From: Bacteroidales bacterium
GTDB lineage: Bacteria; Bacteroidota; Bacteroidia; Bacteroidales; Azobacteroidaceae
DNA: 6,252 bases
Assembly: GCA_020860885.1 (NCBI GenBank)
Contig: JAJBTS010000045.1
Location: 1 to 6,252 of the forward strand
Direction: 5' to 3'
In this document: positions 1-5,854 of the stretch, in pieces
How the letters are laid out: the number at the start of each line of letters is the position of its first letter
Position numbering within the stretch: the first letter of the stretch is position 1
Translations under genes and position numbers: made by a program
The notes under the pieces: model-generated
The model's input: only the letters and a program-made list of their open reading frames with translations
What the model was told of the DNA's origin: nothing
Database searches by the model: none

Positions 1-195
1 CTTTCGTGTAAGCCGGTCCAGCTTTTCCGGGGGAACTCTCTGGATAGGAATATGCGGACTTTTTACAATATTGAATAACTCCCGTGCCAAATCGTTTTGC
101 AAATCCCGGCGCATCAATATCTTATCTACTTCTTTGCCTGCCTGAATTGCTTCGATTACAGCACGAGTGCCGAAAATCATTTCATTTTCTTTCAT
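1..195 (-). CDS. rlmB: TrmH-family 23S rRNA 2'-O-methyltransferase (RlmB), N-terminal part
   Basis: Reading the minus strand from the ATG at 195 gives 65 codons that run off the left edge without a stop. The protein begins MKENEMIFGTRAVIEAI and continues with AGKEVDKILMRRDLQ and IPIQRVPPEKLDRLTRK. This is the pattern of the small L30e-like substrate-binding domain at the N-terminus of SpoU/TrmH methyltransferases, especially RlmB, which methylates the 2'-oxygen of a guanosine in the peptidyl-transferase region of 23S rRNA (G2251 in E. coli). The knotted SAM-binding catalytic domain lies outside the window, so activity cannot be judged. An alternative start is Met6 (178-180), which would leave MIFGTRA as the N-terminus. 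The start lies 4 bases after the recN stop, so it is probably the fourth gene of the same transcript. Family assignment is good; RlmB rather than another TrmH paralogue is inference. Confidence 0.85.
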   Translation of the reverse strand, partial: MKENEMIFGTRAVIEAIQAGKEVDKILMRRDLQNDLARELFNIVKSPHIPIQRVPPEKLDRLTRK

Positions 196-199
196 TTAT

Positions 200-1861
200 T
201 TAATGGTTTAATTTTAATAATTCTTTAGCGTTCTGTATAGCTGCATCGGAAAGTTTTGATCCGCTTAACATCTGAGCTATATCTTTGACTCTTTCTTCGG
301 TAGAAAGCAATCGGATATTTGATTCTGTTTCCTTATCCGTTTCTTCTTTGTATACAAAATACTGATAATCTCCTTTTGCGGCTATCTGGGGAAGATGGGT
401 AATCACTATAACCTGCATTACTTTTCCCATTTCGTGCATGATGGTTCCCATTTTATCCGCTATCTCTCCGGAGACGCCCGTGTCTATCTCGTCGAAGATA
501 ATGGTGGGTAAGGCTGTAGCTCCTGCAATAAGAGCCTTGATACCGAGCATCAGCCGGGAGATCTCTCCGCCTGAAGCTGTTTGGGAAACAGGTTTTAGTT
601 CCCCGTTTTTATTGGCCGTAAATAAGAAGCTAATTTCATCTATTCCGGTCGTTGACGGATGATCTTTCTTTTTAAGGTCACAGATAAACCGCACCGACGG
701 CATTCCGATGGAACTTACCTTGTTCGTTAATTCCTTTTCCAGATATTTGACGGTCTTGACTCTGGTTTTTGATAGTTGTTGAGCCAGATCCGTCAATTTT
801 TTCTCATGAAGAAATAAGGATTTCTCCTTTTTCTTTATCTCTTCATCGTAATTTTCTATTTCCTGCAACTGGGCATATAAATTATCTTTCAATCCGATCA
901 GCTCCTCCAATGTGTTGACATTGTGTTTCTTTTGAAGGGTGTAGATCAGGTCCAACCGTTCCGTAACCCATTGAAGCCTGTCGGGATCCAGTTCCAGGTT
1001 CTCATTTTGCCGGGTGATATCCAGGGATAGGTCCTTCAGGTCGATATAGGCCGTTTCTAGCCTTTCGTATATATTTTGAGAAGCCGGATAGATCTTACTT
1101 AATGATCCGGAAATATTCCTGCTTTCTTTCAAAGAAGATACGATTCCGTTGTCACTGGTAAGGATTTGTTCGATATGGAACAATCCTTTCTTTATCTCTT
1201 CCACGTGAGAGAGCATTTCCTGCTCTTCTTCCAGTTCGGTTTGTTCGTTTTCTTTTAATCCGGCCTCTTCCAGTTGTTGATACTGGAAACGGATGTAGTC
1301 TTGTTCTATGGAATGATTATGAGCTTTCTCTTGCAGGTCTTTCAGCTGCTTTTGCAAAAGCTTGTATTCGTCGTACGTCTTTGTGTAACTATCCCTCAGT
1401 TTTTTGTTTCCGGCGAGAGTATCTATTACCTGCAATTGAAAATCATTATTCCCCAACAAGAGATTCTGATGTTGGGAGTGTATGTCGATGAGGGATGTAC
1501 CCAGCTCTTTCAGGTCGGCCAGGCTTACAGGAGTATCGTTTATAAAAGCCCGCGATTTGCCCGACTTCCATATTTCCCTACGGAGTATACAATCTCTGTG
1601 ATCGAACTCCAGATCCCTTTCTTTGAAAAAAGATTGCAGATTATAAGAAGAGATATCGAAAAGACCTTCTATAATACATTTATCCGCTCCTTTCTTGATG
1701 GATTTACTGTCGGCCCTTTGTCCTAAAATCAGAGAAAGAGCTCCTATGATAATTGATTTTCCTGCTCCTGTTTCTCCGGTAATGACAGAAAGACCATTAT
1801 TAAAATCCATTTCAAGGCGAGAAATTAAAGCATAGTTTTGTATTGTTAAACTCTTTAACAT
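200..1861 (-). CDS. recN: DNA repair protein RecN
   Basis: A 553-residue SMC-like ATPase of normal RecN length (about 550-560). RecN loads at DNA double-strand breaks in the cytoplasm/nucleoid and supports RecA-dependent recombinational repair. Visible motifs: Walker A GETGAGKS at residues 29-36; the IDIHSQHQNLLL segment after the N-terminal ATPase half; a central Glu/Lys/Gln-rich coiled-coil region (about 160-380); ABC signature SGGEISR from S430; Walker B TIIFDEIDTG with D457/E458; and the switch histidine H489 in THLPQIA. The N-terminus MLKSLTIQNYALI is the standard RecN start, which supports the ATG at 1861. The gene starts 9 bases after the porD-like stop and ends 4 bases before rlmB. 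The short gaps suggest cotranscription, so the nonsense codon in porD could reduce recN expression through polarity. No damage to the gene is seen. Confidence 0.97.
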   Translation of the reverse strand: MLKSLTIQNYALISRLEMDFNNGLSVITGETGAGKSIIIGALSLILGQRADSKSIKKGADKCIIEGLFDISSYNLQSFFKERDLEFDHRDCILRREIWKSGKSRAFINDTPVSLADLKELGTSLIDIHSQHQNLLLGNNDFQLQVIDTLAGNKKLRDSYTKTYDEYKLLQKQLKDLQEKAHNHSIEQDYIRFQYQQLEEAGLKENEQTELEEEQEMLSHVEEIKKGLFHIEQILTSDNGIVSSLKESRNISGSLSKIYPASQNIYERLETAYIDLKDLSLDITRQNENLELDPDRLQWVTERLDLIYTLQKKHNVNTLEELIGLKDNLYAQLQEIENYDEEIKKKEKSLFLHEKKLTDLAQQLSKTRVKTVKYLEKELTNKVSSIGMPSVRFICDLKKKDHPSTTGIDEISFLFTANKNGELKPVSQTASGGEISRLMLGIKALIAGATALPTIIFDEIDTGVSGEIADKMGTIMHEMGKVMQVIVITHLPQIAAKGDYQYFVYKEETDKETESNIRLLSTEERVKDIAQMLSGSKLSDAAIQNAKELLKLNH

Positions 1862-1870
1862 GGTTTGGCT

Positions 1871-2767
1871 TTACTTTTTAAGTGGGTCCAGTTGTGAGGA
1901 CATGCTCGGGAAAATATTTCTCAACAGATCGTACGTTTCTTTTTTCTCTTCTTTGTTTGCTTTTTCACTGATAGATACGATCTCGTCCAGTTTGGAATCT
2001 GCAAACATCTGAAGGAGAACTTCTGACGAACGAGCCTGTTTAACATCTTTAAGAACGGGAAGGGCTTCCAGGATAGTCCTTCTTCCTCTATCCGGATTAG
2101 CAGCCATTTCATCCAGTCCTTTGCGGTGGTAGGTATACCATAGCTGACGATAGTTCTTAAGTGTCTCGTCTAAGAAAGCGTTAATGATAGCTCCCCTGTA
2201 CCGGTTGTTCTCAAAAGAAGACCATCCACCCCAGGACAACGATTGCGCCATATTGGCTATCGACTGTGCGTTTCGGAAGAATACACTTCCTCCCAATGGG
2301 GAAAAACTGTCGAAATCCAAACCTAAAATAAGATTGGCGTAAAATTGGACGACTGCTTCCAGATTATTGTTCAGGGTATTTTCCTGTATTTGTATAATAT
2401 CATTTTCCCGGTATTCGAATTCCAGGTTTGTATCGCGGAAATTTAACATTGTGGTGCTGTAAGAGGAATTAAAAACCGGACGCCTCGACTGGATAAAAAG
2501 TTCCGCTTTAAATACATTGTCGTTTTGTTCCAGGATAGTAAGAGTAAAAGTACACTCTATTCTTTCAGAGGATGCAAAACTGGTAGAACTCCATTTGGTA
2601 CCGTTAATAAGATCGTTCAGGGTTTTTTCCAGAGTAGTAAAAACATTTTTATTCGTAGCCTGTATTCTGTCACTGTTTACAGAAACACGGGCGTCCAGTT
2701 CCTGTGCATTGTAATGTGTTGCACAAAATCAGAACAGAATAAAAAATATATAAAATAATTTGTTCAT
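1871..2767 (-). pseudogene. porD: PorD-like (DUF4835) secreted protein, interrupted by in-frame TGA at codon 13
   Basis: The minus-strand frame begins with ATG at 2767, which overlaps the coaBC stop as ATGA, and runs 298 codons to TAA at 1871-1873. It encodes a signal peptide (MNKLFYIFFILF, stop, FCATHYNAQ) followed by ELDARVSVNSDRIQ, VFTTLEKTLNDLINGTKW, AELFIQSRRPVFNSSY and TTMLNFRDTNLEFEY. This matches the DUF4835 family, annotated as type IX secretion protein PorD, at its usual length of about 300 residues and in its usual place after coaBC. Codon 13 (2729-2731) is TGA. Apart from it the frame is open and family-like throughout, and no ATG, GTG or TTG occurs in frame until Met107 (2449). 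A product from Met107 (192 residues) would lack the export signal and the first third of the domain. I call it a recent nonsense mutant; a sequence error (for example TGG or TTA misread) or UGA read-through are alternatives. The link to type IX secretion is family knowledge, not visible here. Confidence 0.8.
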
Positions 2768-3969
2768 AAATAATTCATTAAATAATCGATTATATCTTCA
2801 GCGACTTCTTTTTTCGGCTTAAGAGGATAATCTATTACATTACTTCCGGAGTCGATAATTGTTACTTTATTCGTATTGTTTTGAAATCCGGCTCCCTCGT
2901 CACTAAGTGAATTCAATACGATGAAATCCAGATTTTTCTTTTTTAATTTCCTTTCCGCATTTTGGATCCCGTTTTCAGTTTCCAGGGCAAAACCTGCAAG
3001 TATCTGATGAGGCTTTTTTATCTCACCTAAAGAAGCTGCGATATCCGGGTTAGGGATTAATACTAATTCCATTGGTTCACCGGGTTGGCGCTTCATCTTA
3101 TGTTCAGCGTAATGGGCGGGCTTAAAATCCGCTACCGCAGCACACAATATGCCCGCATCCGTTTCCGGGAAGTATTCTTTTGCTTTCCGGTGCATTTCTT
3201 CCGCAGATTCTACCTGTACGGTTGTAATTTTCGGATTTTTCGCTTTCAATTGTACCGGGCCGCTTATTAAAATGACTTCGGCTCCGCGCGACGCACATTC
3301 TTCCGCTAATGCGTATCCCATTTTTCCGGAAGAATAATTACTAATATAACGTACGGGATCTATCTTTTCATATGTAGGACCGGCAGTTATTAAAATCTTT
3401 TTTTGATTTAAGTCATTTTTTTTTTTGAAATAGTCCTCCAGCACTTTCACGATATTGTCCGGTTCTTCCATCCGGCCTTTTCCTTCCAGGGCGCTGGCCA
3501 GGTATCCCGTGGCAGGCTCAATAATAATATTCCCGTAGGACCGGAGCTTATCGATATTTTCCTGAGTACTCGGATGTGCAAACATATCCAGGTCCATGGC
3601 GGGCGCTACGAATACGGGCGCTTTCATGGATAGGTAAGTCGTAATCAGCATATTGTCTGCTATGCCATGAGCCATTTTCCCTATGGTGGCTGCTGTAGCA
3701 GGAGCTATGAGCATCAGATCGGCCCATAAACCTATATCGACATGGCTGTGCCAGGTGCCGTCGTTGGCAGTAAAAAACTCACTGATAACCGGCTTCTGGG
3801 TTAAAGCGGATAAAGTAACAGGAGTAATAAACTCTTTCCCTGCCGGAGTAATAACAATCTGGACTTCCGCTCCTTTTTTTATTAGTGCCCTGCTGAGGTA
3901 CGCAGCCTTATAAGCAGCTATACTTCCGGTAATGCCTAAAACAACTTTTTTCCCTTGCAACATATACAT
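2764..3969 (-). CDS. coaBC: Bifunctional phosphopantothenoylcysteine decarboxylase / phosphopantothenate-cysteine ligase (CoaBC, Dfp)
   Basis: A 401-residue cytoplasmic enzyme of coenzyme A synthesis: CoaB joins 4'-phosphopantothenate to cysteine using CTP, and the flavoenzyme CoaC decarboxylates the product. The CoaC domain (about 1-180) shows VLGITGSIAAYKAA (FMN binding), the catalytic histidine H76 in HSHVDIGLWADL, LIAPATAATIGKMA, APAMDLDMF (123-130) and EGKGRMEEP. The CoaB domain (about 190-401) shows ITAGPTYEKIDPVRYISNYSSGKMG, AAVADFKP, KMKR (291-294) and NPDI. Against E. coli Dfp, by eye, Asn125 becomes Asp126 and Cys158 becomes Ser159; I believe this is common in Bacteroidetes. Starts at Met1 (3969) and Met3 (3961-3963) are both possible; MLQGKKVVLGITG fits the family best. 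The stop TGA overlaps the next ATG, implying translational coupling. An A11 tract lies in the inter-domain linker. No clean promoter is seen; TATTATTTG (4013-4021, minus strand) is one base too long for the -7 consensus. Confidence 0.97.
   Translation of the reverse strand: MYMLQGKKVVLGITGSIAAYKAAYLSRALIKKGAEVQIVITPAGKEFITPVTLSALTQKPVISEFFTANDGTWHSHVDIGLWADLMLIAPATAATIGKMAHGIADNMLITTYLSMKAPVFVAPAMDLDMFAHPSTQENIDKLRSYGNIIIEPATGYLASALEGKGRMEEPDNIVKVLEDYFKKKNDLNQKKILITAGPTYEKIDPVRYISNYSSGKMGYALAEECASRGAEVILISGPVQLKAKNPKITTVQVESAEEMHRKAKEYFPETDAGILCAAVADFKPAHYAEHKMKRQPGEPMELVLIPNPDIAASLGEIKKPHQILAGFALETENGIQNAERKLKKKNLDFIVLNSLSDEGAGFQNNTNKVTIIDSGSNVIDYPLKPKKEVAEDIIDYLMNYL
3416..3426 (-). repeat. 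Homopolymer A11 (coding strand) at the CoaC/CoaB domain junction
   Basis: Eleven T on the plus strand, so eleven A in the coaBC message, encode Lys182-Lys184 and the first two bases of Asn185, in the linker between the decarboxylase and ligase domains. One extra A would put TGA directly after four lysines. One A fewer would give AAA AAA AAA ATG ACT TAA. Both slips end the protein at about residue 185-187, leaving CoaC alone. Runs of nine or more A are known to provoke polymerase slippage in bacteria; whether it occurs here is not known. Confidence 0.9.
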
Positions 3970-4051
3970 AAATTGAAAAGTGTTGCAAGTTAGATAAATT
4001 TCAGAAATTAAACAAATAATACAAATAGTGCGTTATGTAAAAAAAATAAGC

Positions 4052-4059
4052 TATTTTTG
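4052..4059 (+). promoter_or_regulatory. Candidate -7 promoter element (TATTTTTG) for the OmpA-family gene
   Basis: TATTTTTG matches the Bacteroidetes primary-sigma -7 consensus TAnnTTTG exactly. It lies in the 193-base divergent gap between coaBC and the OmpA gene, about 100 bases before the ATG, so the message would carry a leader of roughly 95-100 bases. No convincing TTTG -33 box is present about 20 bases upstream. A weaker alternative, TGTGTTTG, lies at 4088-4095. The gap is AT-rich and otherwise shows only short AT repeats. Confidence 0.45.
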
Positions 4060-4162
4060 CATTGTTTAATACATTTTTGTTAATATATGTGTTTGAGGTT
4101 TTTAGGTTATCGTTAACATTTATCAGAAAGATTAGAACCAAATAATTTAAACATTATTTCAT

Positions 4163-5545
4163 ATGAAAAAGAGAAGTCTACTTTTATTAATTGTGTTGTG
4201 TCTTCCCTTTGCTTTTGCGATGAAAGCGCAGGACAACCCGCTATCTATTGAAAAACAGTATCCTAATGATGAAACGGCTTATACTGTTTATAACATGTAC
4301 GAACACACTCAACTCGATTCTTCTGCTACGGCAGTAAGGACTTCCTGGGTGGCTAACAGGCCGAAAGATAATTGGTTTATATCGGTTAACGGCGGAGTAG
4401 GGCAATTGATGAGTGAAGAAACCCGTTATATGGATTTCAAAGATCAGCTTACACCCACTTTTGGTTTTGCCTTTGGTAAATGGTTTTCTCCGGTATGGGG
4501 TTTACGTATCAGTGCTACTGCCGCTGAACTTCAGGGTTTTGCTATCTGGTCTACTCAGGATGGAACGGGAGAAGGTTTCGGAACCTGGTATGTTGGGCAG
4601 AATCATCCCAAGCCTTTTCACACCAATTTAAGTAATGACTATATCCCTGCTTTTAAAATGGATGGCGAAAATAACGCCGCAGGCCGTCAACTGATTTTTG
4701 ACCGTTTTCTTAAAGACGGTGAATATATTCAAACCGGTCACGGACCGGGCTATACCCATAAAATAACCTATATAGGTGCTTCTATAGATTTTATGGTTAA
4801 TCTGAAAAATTTATTTACGACATACAATCCGGATGCTTTTTTTAATCCTGTAGTATATGCAGGTTTGGGATGGGCTCATACCCTGAAAGATGGCGACAGG
4901 ACAGCCGTAAACAGTATGATGGCGAAAGGCGGACTTCAATTGGGTTTCCGTTTGAGTGATCGCTGGCAAATATTCCTGGACGGACAACTGTTGATGTTAC
5001 CGGAAATTTTCGACCGTCGTGTTGGGGGTGATATGACTCAGGATTTCGTAGGAAACTATACTCTCGGATTGAGTTACAGATTTAATTTCCGCCATTTTAT
5101 AAAAACTCCTGTCATACAGCCTTGTGATATGGATCATCTCAATCAGATCATCAATGATCTTCGCAATCGTCCGGAAGTTATTTGTCCTCCTTTGGTAATT
5201 TGTCCGGAACCGGAAGTAGAGAGAGAAATGCTTACTCCTGTGTTCTTTACACTGGATAGCTATGTGGTACGCGACAATCAGTTGATAAGCATCGCAAAAG
5301 CTGCTCAATATCTTATAAATCATCCGAATGCACGAATCCAGATCGCAGGTTATGCGGATAAAAATACAGGTAATCCGAAGCATAACATGAAGTTGTCGGA
5401 AAACCGATCTAAAGCGGTTGCCGATGTATTGGTGAACAGATTCGGTATCGAACGAAGCAGATTACAAATCACTTATTTCGGTGATACGGTTCAACCATTC
5501 GATGAAAATGACTGGAACCGCGTAGCAATCTTTATTGTTCCCTGA
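4163..5545 (+). CDS. OmpA-family outer-membrane protein with peptidoglycan-binding domain
   Basis: A 460-residue exported protein. The N-terminus MKKRSLLLLIVLCLPFAFA has a basic start and hydrophobic core, with likely cleavage near AFA or after MKAQ, so mature DNPLSIEKQ is plausible. Residues of about 65-315 look like an eight-strand-type beta-barrel with alternating aromatic segments such as WFISVNGGVGQL, TPTFGFAFGKWFSPVWGLRI and YTLGLSYRFNF. A Pro-rich linker with Cys321, Cys341 and Cys347 follows. The last 105 residues form an OmpA/MotB-type domain: FFTLDSYVV, AGYADKNTG, HNMKLSENRSKAV and GDTVQPFDENDWNRVAIF. D399 and R415 align with the E. coli OmpA residues that bind diaminopimelate. The role inferred is anchoring the outer membrane to peptidoglycan. 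Translation starts at the ATG after an A-rich leader without Shine-Dalgarno, and stops are tandem (TGA TAA). It is transcribed alone, ending at the terminator 22 bases downstream. No specific gene symbol is justified. Confidence 0.93.
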   Translation: MKKRSLLLLIVLCLPFAFAMKAQDNPLSIEKQYPNDETAYTVYNMYEHTQLDSSATAVRTSWVANRPKDNWFISVNGGVGQLMSEETRYMDFKDQLTPTFGFAFGKWFSPVWGLRISATAAELQGFAIWSTQDGTGEGFGTWYVGQNHPKPFHTNLSNDYIPAFKMDGENNAAGRQLIFDRFLKDGEYIQTGHGPGYTHKITYIGASIDFMVNLKNLFTTYNPDAFFNPVVYAGLGWAHTLKDGDRTAVNSMMAKGGLQLGFRLSDRWQIFLDGQLLMLPEIFDRRVGGDMTQDFVGNYTLGLSYRFNFRHFIKTPVIQPCDMDHLNQIINDLRNRPEVICPPLVICPEPEVEREMLTPVFFTLDSYVVRDNQLISIAKAAQYLINHPNARIQIAGYADKNTGNPKHNMKLSENRSKAVADVLVNRFGIERSRLQITYFGDTVQPFDENDWNRVAIFIVP

Positions 5546-5566
5546 TAAATATTCATTAAAATAGAG

Positions 5567-5614
5567 CTCGTCCTGATAAATCTGTAAAGGTTATTCAGGA
5601 CGAGTCTTGTTTTT
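5567..5614 (+). terminator. Rho-independent terminator of the OmpA-family gene
   Basis: CTCGTCCTGA (5567-5576) is perfectly complementary to TCAGGACGAG (5595-5604), giving a 10-bp stem with an 18-base loop, part of which (TAA/TTA) can extend the stem across a bulge. The stem is followed by TCTTGTTTTT (5605-5614). It begins 22 bases after the stop codon. Its position and structure are typical of intrinsic termination and suggest the gene to the right needs its own promoter. Confidence 0.88.
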
Positions 5615-5712
5615 GCCGAAAAGTTCTTTTTGGATACCCTAAGTAGGAAATTTTGCGGACTGCAGAACAAGTCTTTTAACAAATAAAATGAACTTTTCCT
5701 GATATGTATCTA

Positions 5713-5720
5713 TATCTTTG
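5713..5720 (+). promoter_or_regulatory. Candidate -7 promoter element (TATCTTTG) for the replication-like gene
   Basis: TATCTTTG fits the Bacteroidetes TAnnTTTG consensus exactly. It lies downstream of the terminator and 135 bases before the ATG at 5855. Transcription would begin near 5725, so the whole hairpin at 5771-5821 would be in the leader RNA. No clear TTTG -33 box is seen at the expected distance, which leaves the call moderate. Confidence 0.45.
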
Positions 5721-5721
5721 T

Positions 5722-5740
5722 TGTACATTATAGGTACATT
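5722..5740. repeat. GTACATT direct repeat with TGTAC/GTACA dyad, possible operator
   Basis: GTACATT occurs twice (5723-5729 and 5734-5740), 11 bases apart, close to one helical turn. The same bases contain an inverted pair, TGTAC (5722-5726) and GTACA (5734-5738), with a 7-base spacer. The site sits directly downstream of the candidate -7 element, where a repressor could block transcription. The half-sites are short, so chance is possible; the operator role is inference. Confidence 0.3.
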
Positions 5741-5767
5741 CTTTTTGCATCTATAGAATCCAAAAAA

Positions 5768-5806
5768 ATGGCACGTCTCATTTTTTTAAATGCGACCACG
5801 ATTTGA
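5768..5806 (+). CDS. Possible leader peptide, 12 codons, overlapping the hairpin
   Basis: ATG at 5768, after a run of seven A, opens MARLIFLNATTI followed by TGA at 5804-5806. The frame covers the left arm and loop of the long hairpin, as leader peptides do in ribosome-controlled attenuators. The start ATGGCACG is identical to the first eight bases of the downstream gene (5855-5862). There is no residue enrichment pointing to an amino-acid sensor, and such short open frames arise easily by chance. It is listed only because of its position. Confidence 0.2.
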   Translation: MARLIFLNATTI

Positions 5807-5821
5807 AAAAATGGGACGTGC
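5771..5821 (+). promoter_or_regulatory. Long near-perfect hairpin in the leader of the replication-like gene
   Basis: The 20 bases at 5771-5790 pair with 5802-5821. Eighteen positions are Watson-Crick pairs and the other two are U.G wobbles in the plus-strand RNA. The T at 5791 pairs with the A at 5801, giving 21 pairs, and a small CG/CG cap can form within the 9-base loop GCGACCACG. No T-run follows, so it is not an ordinary terminator. It ends 33 bases before the ATG at 5855 and lies in the predicted transcript. Both departures from perfect symmetry keep RNA pairing on this strand, which favours an RNA structure over a DNA-binding palindrome. Candidate roles are leader control of the gene, a replication-origin hairpin or a small-element end; none is proven. 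Confidence 0.75.
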
Positions 5822-5854
5822 GAAAATTTACTAACTAAAAATCAAAACAAAACT

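Larger units (their letters stand above)
5546..5854. other. Intergenic region between the OmpA-family gene and the replication-like gene
   Basis: This 309-base stretch has no convincing long gene on either strand. From left to right it holds the terminator of the OmpA-family gene, an AT-rich segment (5615-5712) in which I see nothing definite, a candidate -7 element, a small GTACATT repeat, a long hairpin overlapping a 12-codon open frame, and the A-rich start region of the next gene. The sharp change in gene type across it makes it a possible boundary of a mobile element. I see no tRNA, no insertion sequence ends and no obvious attachment-site duplication within the window. Confidence 0.7.

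Noticed and set aside
1274..1726. 150-codon open frame on the plus strand, antisense to recN
   Set aside because: It lies wholly inside the well-supported recN gene on the opposite strand. Its translation resembles no family I recognise, so it is a shadow frame.
2729..2731. TGA recoded as Trp or selenocysteine to explain the porD stop
   Set aside because: coaBC ends in TGA at its expected family length, tryptophan is encoded by TGG throughout the window, and I see no hairpin directly after the codon resembling a selenocysteine insertion element.
2517..2758. Two overlapping plus-strand frames of 65 and 77 codons opposite the start of the porD-like gene
   Set aside because: The minus strand here encodes conserved DUF4835 motifs and a signal peptide. 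The plus-strand translations are low-complexity shadows.
4140..4159. AAATAAT/ATTATTT inverted repeat just before the OmpA-family start codon
   Set aside because: The stem is only seven A-T pairs and would be very weak. A/T-rich start regions are normal in Bacteroidetes.
4997..5383. 128-codon minus-strand frame opposite the OmpA-domain region
   Set aside because: It is antisense to conserved OmpA coding sequence, with no recognisable domain or start context.
5491..5682. 63-codon minus-strand frame across the OmpA gene end
   Set aside because: It reads back through the terminator hairpin and into the conserved C-terminus of the OmpA-family protein. No start context or family match was seen.
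5618..5698. GAAAAGTTC (5618-5626) and GAACTTTTC (5690-5698), a perfect 9-base inverted repeat 63 bases apart
   Set aside because: Short, AT-rich arms with a long spacer and unmatched flanks; expected by chance in AT-rich intergenic DNA.
5771..5821. Hairpin read as an intrinsic terminator or an invertible-promoter repeat pair
   Set aside because: No T-run follows the right arm (CGAAAATTTAC comes next), and the arms are only 11 bases apart, which leaves no promoter-sized segment to invert.
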